Shown here one piece after another: positions 8,973-15,788 of a stretch of DNA of 64,000 nt (position 1 is the first letter of the stretch; every line of letters begins with the position of its first letter). The notes under the pieces are model-generated. The model had not been told where the DNA came from and did not search any database. It worked only from the letters and a program-made list of their open reading frames with translations. Source of the DNA: Novosphingobium capsulatum NBRC 12533 (GTDB taxonomy: Bacteria; Pseudomonadota; Alphaproteobacteria; Sphingomonadales; Sphingomonadaceae); NCBI RefSeq assembly GCF_001598375.1, contig NZ_BCYV01000008.1, positions 289,482 to 353,481 on the forward strand, given 5' to 3'. The position numbers and the translations under genes are program-made.

Positions 8973-9903
8973 GACCCGCAGCATGGCCAGTAGTGCCCAG
9001 ACGTGCGCAATTGCGGAGGTCAAGTCTCGACACCACTCGAGTCCACGAGAGCAGGCAGCATTTCGCCAGCAGTTGCGGCGTATTTCAGGGTAGGCCGGCG
9101 TATTGCCGGAGGGGGCACATGGCGGAGAGGGTGGAATCGGAAAAAATCTCTAAGTCGTTGATTAATAACAAAAGAAAAATTTTTCTTTGCTTTTGCCCAC
9201 AGATCACCCGCCTGATCGCCTATAATTCATCAAACACAACGACTTACATCTTTTTCTGAGCCACCCGTTTTCACTTCGCCAGTCCAAGTGTGCTCGCCGT
9301 TTCTGTGGCAGGCTTTTGGCCATGACCGCTGCACGCTTACGATTTCAGCGCTCTAGAGCCAACGACGAGCGCCTCCCAGCGCTAGCGAGGCTGACCAAAA
9401 GCAACCGGCCTTGCTGGAGCGGTACCGGCGAATCAAATGGTCAATGTGCCGGTCCCCAGTACAGCCGGTATCCGGCGGCATTCTACCATGATGATGCCAG
9501 TGCGTTGACACATCGCGGCAGACGCCAGTTGGGCAAGGCCGATGTCTGCCCGACCAGGAAGCCTGCTAACTTTCACCTTGCAGATTGTATGACCGGGCGC
9601 GCTGCAAACTGCGTTCGCGCAGATCGCTCCTCTATTGACATGGCCTTAGCCCCGCACGCTCTTGTATCCCCGCCAACCAACCAATGTTGTAGAAGGCAAC
9701 AGACGGTCGCGAAGCGTCACTTTGCGATATTTCTGCGATGCATAGTGCGGGCAAAGACAGGATTCACTCGCTTGGATCAGCTTAGCTGATCCCCGCATAG
9801 TTGTTCATATCTGAGCAATTGGCGGAAATCGACGAGCCAGTTGCCCACAGAAGGGCAGCGTCAACGAAAGCACGCATAATCGGGAGAACTCCCGCCACTA
9901 CGC
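8973..9903. other. Long intergenic region with an AT-rich core
   Basis: No frame in these 930 bases resembles a protein family. Around 9140-9260 the base composition turns strongly AT-rich against a GC-rich background. This core contains an 18-bp perfect palindrome (9171-9188) and an exact TATAAT at 9221-9226 with no good -35 at 15-19 bp. A short hairpin CCGGC-N5-GCCGG lies at 9095-9109. A 19-bp palindrome (GGATCAGCT-T-AGCTGATCC) lies at 9774-9792. A small RNA is possible but unproven. Confidence 0.4.
9171..9188. repeat. 18-bp perfect AT palindrome
   Basis: The sequence AAAGAAAAA directly abuts its reverse complement TTTTTCTTT. It sits in the AT-rich island downstream of the NRPS/PPTase operon, about 35 bases before an exact TATAAT. 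It could be a protein-binding site, a bidirectional terminator-like element or a relic of mobile DNA. It has no GC stem, so it is a poor intrinsic terminator. Confidence 0.5.
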
Positions 9904-10206
9904 CTATCCGTCGTATGGTGACGATATCCAATCTTCTCGCGCGTGCCGAACGCGCAGGATAATGACCTCGCCCTGATCTCCGATATCATAGATGACCAGA
10001 TGAGCCTTGTAGGGATGGGCGCGAACAGGCGGCAAGATGTCCTCGCGCAAGCGCGCCGCATGGGGGTAGTTCGCAAGAAACGCGAAAACGACGCCCAACC
10101 CTTCGTGATAGGCATCGGCCTGCAGCAGACCAAACTGCTCGAGCCCGTCCAGAAAGATGGCTGCCAGATCGTCGGCTGCAGCGCGCGTTAAACGAAAGCG
10201 CGCCAC
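9904..10206 (-). CDS. RelE/ParE-family toxin
   Basis: This 100-residue basic protein has the ParE/RelE fold signature: N-terminal RLTRAAADDLAAIF, a central helix pair, the core strand HLVIYDI and the C-terminal VIILRVRHAREDW. ParE-type toxins act on gyrase and RelE-type on ribosome-bound mRNA; this sequence looks more ParE-like. The start is a GTG three bases after the antitoxin stop (TGA-CT-GTG), with AAGG of the antitoxin tail serving as a weak ribosome site. Low toxin expression relative to antitoxin is therefore likely. It is the second gene of a two-gene operon. Confidence 0.85.
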   Translation of the reverse strand: MARFRLTRAAADDLAAIFLDGLEQFGLLQADAYHEGLGVVFAFLANYPHAARLREDILPPVRAHPYKAHLVIYDIGDQGEVIILRVRHAREDWISSPYDG

Positions 10207-10208
10207 AG

Positions 10209-10454
10209 TCAGCCTTGCAACCCGGCCTGGCTGATCGCACGTGCCCGGATGTCTGCCATCGTTTCATTGCTAAGACCGCTTGCGCGCGCTTCATCAACGA
10301 TGCGCTGCATCGCAGCCAATTTGTCGGCGCGCTCCTGATCACGACGAATCAGGTCCCGGACATAATCGCTGGCATTGCTATACCGACCGGTGTCAGCCTG
10401 CGCCTCCACCCATTGCTTCATCGGGTCGGGCAGCGAGATGTTCATCGTTGCCAT
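10209..10454 (-). CDS. ParD-like ribbon-helix-helix antitoxin
   Basis: This 81-residue protein begins MATMNISLPDPMKQWVEAQ, the ribbon-helix-helix strand and helix of CC2985/ParD antitoxins. YSNASDYVRDLIRRD follows as the second helix, and an acidic-to-amphipathic tail would wrap the toxin. The start at 10454 is preferred over an upstream in-frame ATG at 10466 because GGAGG lies at 10460-10464. The protein should neutralise the toxin and repress its own promoter, mapped just upstream. Confidence 0.87.
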   Translation of the reverse strand: MATMNISLPDPMKQWVEAQADTGRYSNASDYVRDLIRRDQERADKLAAMQRIVDEARASGLSNETMADIRARAISQAGLQG

Positions 10455-10472
10455 GAGAACCTCCATCTGGAC

Positions 10473-10502
10473 AAATTAGCAAAGATTGGCAAACTTTGTC
10501 AA
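10473..10502 (-). promoter_or_regulatory. Toxin-antitoxin promoter with internal inverted repeat
   Basis: On the minus strand TTGACA (10497-10502) is followed after 18 bp by TAATTT (10473-10478), a near-consensus vegetative promoter ending about 20 bp before the antitoxin ATG. The spacer holds CAAAG-N9-CTTTG-like half-sites, a plausible operator for the ribbon-helix-helix antitoxin. This is the clearest sigma-70-type promoter I see in the window. Confidence 0.65.
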
Positions 10503-10964
10503 TCAGGGCCGAGCCCAGGCGATCCGAACCACTGGCCACTGCGAGGCCGGCGGCTGCCGAACCCGGCTTTAACGGGGTAGCGGACCAGTTCTATCGCTGT
10601 CGTGAGGATAGCCAGTCGATCCTTGCCTCTCCACGATGGTCGCTACGGCTTTCGCCATTACCAAGCAGGCAGGAGCGGATACCAATCGACAGGCGTATTC
10701 CACCAATTCGGTGCGCGTCACCCCCCCGTTTGTTGCTGATTTTGTCTTTTACGGCACCGTGATACGCTGCGCTTGCGCAATCATAGGGAGAACCGGCAAT
10801 GCCACGCCGAACTGCTCGCCCGCCGTGATAGGTTTCAGCAGACACAGCAAACGTTTCCTGCAACTGGGCAACACGGCAGTGTGGAACTTTGCCGACAATG
10901 CCTCTTTTCAGGCGATCACGATTGGAGCTTGGGCAACCGATCCGTGCCATCGCACGGTCATACC
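10503..10964. other. Intergenic region upstream of luxR
   Basis: No protein-like frame is supported here. The segment lies between two divergently oriented units, the toxin-antitoxin operon (left) and luxR (right), so it must hold the luxR promoter. I see no convincing 18-20 bp lux-box palindrome. The open frame extends in-frame upstream of luxR to 10773, but that extension does not look like the LuxR N-terminus. Confidence 0.4.
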
Positions 10965-11732
10965 ATGCCGTTGTATCTCATCGAGGAATTGGCGCACGAT
11001 TTCACCCAAGCGTTTGATCTGTCCAACCTGCACAGGGCTCTGCAGCGGGCCAGCAGGTGCATGGGCTTCGACCATTTCGCGCTCAATTTCGACCTTCATC
11101 GCCATGGCGCATCGCCCGATGGCGTGCTGCTGCACGACTATCCCGACGCCTGGGCGCAAGTTTATGTTGCGTTCGACCTGGCCGGCCGAGATCCTGTCAG
11201 GCGCGCCTGCGACAAAAGCCTGACCGGTTTTGCCTGGCGAGACCTGCCCCGTCTCATCCCCATGACCAAAGGCGATCGCCAGATGCTCGCCATTGGCCGT
11301 GAGGTCGGCCTTGCCGATGGCTATACCATTGGCCGGCATCTTCCCGGCGAATCCAGCGGCTCGTGCAGTTTTGTCATGCGCGCTGAACGAAGCCTGCCAC
11401 AGGGCATGCTGATGGTTGCCGAGCTGATAGGCGCTATCGCCCTCGCCGCGGCACGCCGCCTGACCGTCGGACCAACCACGCCGCCGCAGGTACAGTTCAC
11501 CGATCGCCAGCGCGAGTGCGTGCTGTGGGCAGCGCGCGGCAAGACAGCCTACGAAACCAGCATCATTCTCGGGATCAGCGAGGAGACAGTCATCCAGCAT
11601 CTCAAGATGGCGCGCGAACGCAGCGCCCTGCATTCGCGCCATGAGCTGACGACCTTCGCCCTGCTCTGTGGCTTCATCGGCTACCAGGACATTTTCCCGT
11701 GGTGGTGGCGTGCGGGTCGACGATCGGGCTGA
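10965..11732 (+). CDS. LuxR-family acyl-homoserine-lactone receptor
   Basis: This 255-residue protein has an N-terminal autoinducer-binding domain (about residues 1-165) and a C-terminal helix-turn-helix (about 190-250, FTDRQRECVLWAARGKT to SEETVIQHL). The canonical ligand-pocket residues of TraR all align: Trp63, Tyr67, Asp76, Pro77, Trp91 and Gly119 correspond to W57, Y61, D70, P71, W85 and G113. It is therefore a true AHL receptor rather than a ligand-free LuxR-type protein. ATG 10965 gives the usual family length. It is followed on the same strand by a LuxI homologue, its probable signal source. Confidence 0.92.
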   Translation: MPLYLIEELAHDFTQAFDLSNLHRALQRASRCMGFDHFALNFDLHRHGASPDGVLLHDYPDAWAQVYVAFDLAGRDPVRRACDKSLTGFAWRDLPRLIPMTKGDRQMLAIGREVGLADGYTIGRHLPGESSGSCSFVMRAERSLPQGMLMVAELIGAIALAAARRLTVGPTTPPQVQFTDRQRECVLWAARGKTAYETSIILGISEETVIQHLKMARERSALHSRHELTTFALLCGFIGYQDIFPWWWRAGRRSG

Positions 11733-11817
11733 CTGAAGAACCGGCCGCAGCATCCCCATTCCTTGGTATGGTCGGCCGCGCTGCGACGTGATGGGATCTG
11801 GTCATGCCACAACGGGG

Positions 11818-12477
11818 ATGACCACCATGCTACCCAACCCGATGCTGTCGCCGGCCCGCCCACAGCCAAGCCCACCGGCGCCTGTCGATGTCGAGACCAG
11901 AGCCCTGCGCGCGATGTTTGCCGCCCGCAAACGCGTCTTCGTCGATCTGCTGGGCTGGGACCTGCCGGTTCTCGCCGGTCGATTCGAAGTCGATCAGTTC
12001 GACAATCCATGCGCCGAATACCTGGTTCTGGCCGACACGGACGGAACCCATTGCGGCTCGGCGCGGCTGCTGCGCAGCGATGGTCCGCACCTGCTCGGCG
12101 ACCTCTATGCCCACCTGTGCCCCGCGGGCGTCCCCCGCGAGCGGGACGTGCGCGAGATTACGCGCTTTTGCCTCGACCCCGCGCTGGGCGCCGTCGCACG
12201 ACGCAAGACCCGCAACCAGCTGGTTACGGCGCTCGCCGAACACGCGCTGGCCCATGGCATTGCCGCCTACACCGGTATCGCCACCCATGCCTGGTTCGAG
12301 CAGATTGCCCGGTTCGGTTGGGTCTGCCGCAAGCTCGGGCCCGCCGGCAACCTGCGCGCCAGCGATCTCGTGGCGCTGCAGATCACGATTGACGACCAGA
12401 CGCTGCCCGGCCTGATCGCTGGCGGCGTCTATGATCGGGCTACCCGTGTCCTGCACCGCGCGGGAGACCTGGCATGA
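11818..12477 (+). CDS. Acyl-homoserine-lactone synthase, LuxI family
   Basis: This 219-residue enzyme makes an AHL signal from S-adenosylmethionine and an acyl carrier. Conserved LuxI residues are visible: Arg/Phe/Trp in RKRVFVDLLGWDL, the E-x-D-x-x-D cluster in FEVDQFD, Arg in GSARLL, and Glu/Arg in REITRF. The N-terminal 25 residues are Pro-rich and unlike LuxI, so the true start could be 11788, 11818 or 11827; 11818 follows a weak GGGG. The stop overlaps the next gene by ATGA. The acyl chain made cannot be inferred. Confidence 0.9.
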   Translation: MTTMLPNPMLSPARPQPSPPAPVDVETRALRAMFAARKRVFVDLLGWDLPVLAGRFEVDQFDNPCAEYLVLADTDGTHCGSARLLRSDGPHLLGDLYAHLCPAGVPRERDVREITRFCLDPALGAVARRKTRNQLVTALAEHALAHGIAAYTGIATHAWFEQIARFGWVCRKLGPAGNLRASDLVALQITIDDQTLPGLIAGGVYDRATRVLHRAGDLA

Positions 12478-13331
12478 CCGGCACGCGGCTGGTGGCCGAT
12501 CTCGCCGCGCTGGATCGCGACGGTTTCGTGATCGTCCCCGATGCCCTGCCGCGCGCCTGGATCCGAACACTGGATCGCGAACTGGCCGATGCTTTCGCGG
12601 CAACGCCTTATGCCAGAGGCGACTTCTACGGCCACAGGACCAAGCGCTTCGGGCGACTGCTGACCCGCGCCGATCGGGTGCAGGACCTGGTGCTCTGTCC
12701 GCATATCCTGGCGCTGGCCGAAGCCGTGCTGGGCACAGCCTGCGAACGCATCCAGCTCAATGTTGCCCAGGCCATCGCGATCCATCCTGGCGAGCGCGCG
12801 CAATTTCCCCATGCCGACCAGGACATGTGGGGCGGCGTCAAAGGCACCCACGAATTCCTGCTCAATGTCATGTGGCCGCTCACCACCTTCACCGCAAACA
12901 ATGGTGCGACGCGGCTCTATCCCGGCACCCATCGCCGTCCGCTACAAGCGCTCGATGATCTGCCCGCCCCGGTGGTCGCGGCCTGCCAACCCGGAGCGGC
13001 GATCTGCTTCCTCGGGTCCACCGTCCATGGTGGCGGCGCCAACATCACGACAAGACCGCGCCGGGGTATCGTTATCGGTTACAGCCTGGGCTGGCTCAAG
13101 CCTTATGAAAACCCGTTCCTCGCTTATCCGCCGGCCGTAGCGCGGCAGTTTCCACGTCCACTGACCGAACTCCTCGGCTACGTTCAGCACCGCCCCAACC
13201 TCGGCAATTTCGAAGGGCAATGCCCGTCGCTGCTGCTCGAGGACACTGTTCCGGCAGCGCTCAGCGCCGTCGATGCGCTGCGCCCCGATCAGGCGAGCAT
13301 GCTGGCGGCATTTGCAAGGCATGACGCTTGA
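12474..13331 (+). CDS. Phytanoyl-CoA dioxygenase (PhyH) family protein
   Basis: This 285-residue protein has a double-stranded beta-helix Fe(II)/2-oxoglutarate dioxygenase fold. The metal ligands are visible as His113 and Asp115 (PHADQDMW) and the distal His185 (TVHGGGAN); an Arg in TTRPRRG is placed to bind 2-oxoglutarate. It is translationally coupled to the AHL synthase (ATGA overlap at 12474-12477). A phyH gene next to luxI recurs in sphingomonads. Its substrate there is not established; modification of the AHL or of a quorum-controlled metabolite is a hypothesis. Confidence 0.85.
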   Translation: MTGTRLVADLAALDRDGFVIVPDALPRAWIRTLDRELADAFAATPYARGDFYGHRTKRFGRLLTRADRVQDLVLCPHILALAEAVLGTACERIQLNVAQAIAIHPGERAQFPHADQDMWGGVKGTHEFLLNVMWPLTTFTANNGATRLYPGTHRRPLQALDDLPAPVVAACQPGAAICFLGSTVHGGGANITTRPRRGIVIGYSLGWLKPYENPFLAYPPAVARQFPRPLTELLGYVQHRPNLGNFEGQCPSLLLEDTVPAALSAVDALRPDQASMLAAFARHDA

Positions 13332-13951
13332 GCCCGGCCCATGTCTTCGAGCCGACCTATCGCGCCTTGCGCGAGCGCTTGCTGACGGCCACCTGGCCAC
13401 CAGGCACGCGACTGGAGAGCGCCCGCCTGGCCGCGCAATTGATGGTCAGCGCCACGCCGGTGCGCGACAGCCTCAACCGCCTCCTTGGCGAAGGGCTGGT
13501 CGTGCTGCATCCCGGCCTGGGGTTTCTCGTGCCGCGCCTGCTCGAGCAGGATGTGCGCGATCTTCTTACCTGCCAACACCACATAATCCTGCACGCGCTT
13601 GAAGACGCAACACCTAGCGGACTGGACCACAGTGTTGCGGCTGCGGACAACATGGCCGACACGCAACTGACAACGCGTCGGCGCGCGCTGATCACCGATC
13701 TTGCGCAGGCCTGCCGCAACCGGGCCTGGGGCGATCTTGCGCAGCAGATCGACGATCGCCTTGCCCCGGTGCTTCATCACGAAGCGGAGGTGCTGGAGGA
13801 TGTCGCAGCCGAACTGGACAGCCTGGAGGAGACCTGGTCGCGGGCCCGAGACGGTGGCGCGCCATTGGCGACGCTGATTCCGCTGCTCGGCCGCTTTGTG
13901 CAGCGACGCATTGCTGCAGCAAGCGCTCTGCTCGTCCGCCTTGCCGGCTAA
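13328..13951 (+). CDS. GntR-family regulator with TTG start
   Basis: This 207-residue protein has an N-terminal winged helix of GntR/FadR type: TYRALRERLLTATWPPGTRLESARLAAQLMVSATPVRDSLNRLLGEGLV. A C-terminal all-helical domain of about 130 residues is poorly conserved. The start is a TTG overlapping the phyH stop (TTGA at 13328-13331); the nearest downstream ATG (13341) is out of frame. Four genes, luxR-luxI-phyH-gntR, thus run in one direction and the last three overlap. A role in feedback on the quorum-sensing operon is inferred from position only. Confidence 0.75.
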   Translation: MSPAHVFEPTYRALRERLLTATWPPGTRLESARLAAQLMVSATPVRDSLNRLLGEGLVVLHPGLGFLVPRLLEQDVRDLLTCQHHIILHALEDATPSGLDHSVAAADNMADTQLTTRRRALITDLAQACRNRAWGDLAQQIDDRLAPVLHHEAEVLEDVAAELDSLEETWSRARDGGAPLATLIPLLGRFVQRRIAAASALLVRLAG

Positions 13952-14176
13952 GCGCTTGTCAGTCCTGGCACGCTGCGCCATGATGGCGCTGGTTGCCGAT
14001 CGCTGGCGCGGCAACCTGGGAATGGCTCCCGCCAGACATCATGCACGCCTGACCAAGCGGTCCGGCGGCTGCCGCACCACCGGGAACGGCTTCCCTGCGG
14101 TGCCTTGGCAGCACAGTCCTGAACCAAGCGACGTGCCTTCCGGCGCGTCGTTGGGTGTGCCGGCACGGAAACGGCC

Positions 14177-14698
14177 GTGTCTTCATCCTCGGGGCGCCCC
14201 GCTCCGACCGAAACCCTGCTTGGCCGCGCCTATCGCGCGGAACGGCCCGGATTGCTGCGTTTCCTGCGCCGCAAGGTCGATCCGGATCTGGCAACCGACC
14301 TGCTCCACGATGTCTTCGTGCGCGCGCTGGGTAGCGCGGACGCGGATCGCCTGGCCAACCCCGCAGCATTCCTGCGCAAGGTTGCGGGCAATCTGCTGAT
14401 CGACCGGGCCCGCCGCGCAGCGCGCCACCCTGCCCCGCTGGCTCTGGCAGAAACCGAGGAACCCGCCGTTGCACCAGAGCAGGGACTGGCGCTCGAAGCT
14501 GCCGAACTCCTCGCCTTGTACGAGGCCGCCGTACAAGCCCTTTCACCACGCACCCGCGAAGTTTTCCTGATGCACCGGGTCGATGGCCAGACTTATCGCG
14601 AAATCCATGAAGCGCTTGGCATTTCCGTGGCAACGGTCGAATATCACATGATGAAAGCCCTTGCTGCAATTGCCCGGGCCGTGGAACCGGCGCGATGA
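14177..14698 (+). CDS. ECF sigma factor, FecI-like
   Basis: This 173-residue protein has sigma region 2 (RPGLLRFLRRKVDPDLATDLLHDVFVRAL, then LRKVAGNLLIDRARRAARH) and region 4 (LSPRTREVFLMHRVDGQTYREIHEALGIS to VEYHMMKAL). It should recruit RNA polymerase to the promoter of the TonB receptor gene two genes downstream when released by the FecR partner. It starts at GTG 14177 after GGAA, and its stop overlaps fecR (ATGA). The 225 bases upstream hold an 8-bp inverted repeat (GGTTGCCG at 13991-13998 and its complement at 14009-14016) but no gene. Confidence 0.9.
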   Translation: MSSSSGRPAPTETLLGRAYRAERPGLLRFLRRKVDPDLATDLLHDVFVRALGSADADRLANPAAFLRKVAGNLLIDRARRAARHPAPLALAETEEPAVAPEQGLALEAAELLALYEAAVQALSPRTREVFLMHRVDGQTYREIHEALGISVATVEYHMMKALAAIARAVEPAR

Positions 14699-15693
14699 CC
14701 ACTGTGCCGCCAACCGGCCCAGAGATCGACCTGATCGAGGAAGAGGCGATCGCCTGGTTCGTGGTGCGCCAGGATGCCGAAGGATTCACCCGGCAGGAAG
14801 AATTCGAAGGCTGGATTGCGCGCAGCGCCGCCCATGCCGCAAGCTACGCGCGCATCGAGCGCCTGTATCGCGATGCCGCCATCCTGCAGGTTTCGGACCG
14901 CTATGGTGCCGACCGCCACGAACCGACGATCGCTGCGGCACAATCCCGGCACCGGCACGGGCTGCTCATAGCCGGGCTAGTGGCTGTCGCCGTTGCAGGC
15001 CTCGGTTTGCTCCTGCATGCATGGTCCGGGAGCGAGCCGCCATCCTCGCCAGCACAAGTGCTCGCCAGCGACAACGGCGCGATCCGCAGCATCCATCTGG
15101 CTGACGGCTCGACCATTACCCTCGATGCGGCCAGCCGCGTGGATGTCCACCTGAGCGGAAGCCAGCGGCGCTTCGCGCTGGTCAACGGTCGTGCGCGTCT
15201 CGATCTGGTCAAGGACGGCCGCCCGTTCATCGTTACTGCGGCGCAGGAAGAAATTGCCGGGGATACAGCGCTGCTCGATGTCGAGACCAGCGGCGAAGCA
15301 GGCCAGGCCGTGCTGTGGCGTGGCGCAGCCCAGGCCAGGCCACTGTGGCATGACGCGGCACTGCGGTCCGATGCTGCCCCCCTGCGAGCGTCAACCGCAC
15401 GCGCCCTTGGCCCCCACGCCGGACACCAGGTATCCCCACGTGATGCGGTCGGCAGCCGCGACTGGCCGAGCGGATGGGCCGAATATCGTGCGCTGCCGCT
15501 CGGTACCCTCGCCGAAGTCGTCAACAGCTATGGCCACACCCCGTTGCTGATCGACGATCCCGCTGTCGCCAGCGCGCTTGTCTCCGGCCGCTTCCGCCTG
15601 ACCGATCCGGATGCCGTGGCACAGCGCCTGGCCGACGTGTTCAATCTCGTGATCACGCGACGCGCAGACGGCATTCATCTCGCTACACGATAA
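14695..15693 (+). CDS. FecR-family anti-sigma / signal transducer
   Basis: This 332-residue protein has an N-terminal cytoplasmic DUF4880-type helix segment (EEEAIAWFVVRQDAEGFTRQ), one transmembrane helix (about residues 93-110, LLIAGLVAVAVAGLGLLLHAW) and a periplasmic FecR domain (SDNGAIRSIHLADGSTITLD). The C-terminal end resembles a secretin/STN-like domain (NSYGHTPLLIDD). It would carry the signal from the N-terminal domain of the outer-membrane receptor at 15789-18347 to the sigma factor it overlaps. Confidence 0.88.
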   Translation: MTTVPPTGPEIDLIEEEAIAWFVVRQDAEGFTRQEEFEGWIARSAAHAASYARIERLYRDAAILQVSDRYGADRHEPTIAAAQSRHRHGLLIAGLVAVAVAGLGLLLHAWSGSEPPSSPAQVLASDNGAIRSIHLADGSTITLDAASRVDVHLSGSQRRFALVNGRARLDLVKDGRPFIVTAAQEEIAGDTALLDVETSGEAGQAVLWRGAAQARPLWHDAALRSDAAPLRASTARALGPHAGHQVSPRDAVGSRDWPSGWAEYRALPLGTLAEVVNSYGHTPLLIDDPAVASALVSGRFRLTDPDAVAQRLADVFNLVITRRADGIHLATR

Positions 15694-15788
15694 TAATTTT
15701 GCTCGCCCCCTAAGGTACCACCCGTCGCCGGCGTCGAACCCTGCATCGCACACGCATCAAGCGTGGCCAACGATGAGGGAATGCAACG

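Noticed and set aside
9316..9789. A 157-codon plus-strand frame in the intergenic gap
   Set aside because: The translation is rich in Cys, Arg and Ser with no domain-like pattern, and no ribosome site precedes it.
11733..11817. Possible lux box upstream of luxI
   Set aside because: Only weak, imperfect symmetry (CGGCCG twice, GGTATG/CATGCC) was found; no 18-20 bp dyad.
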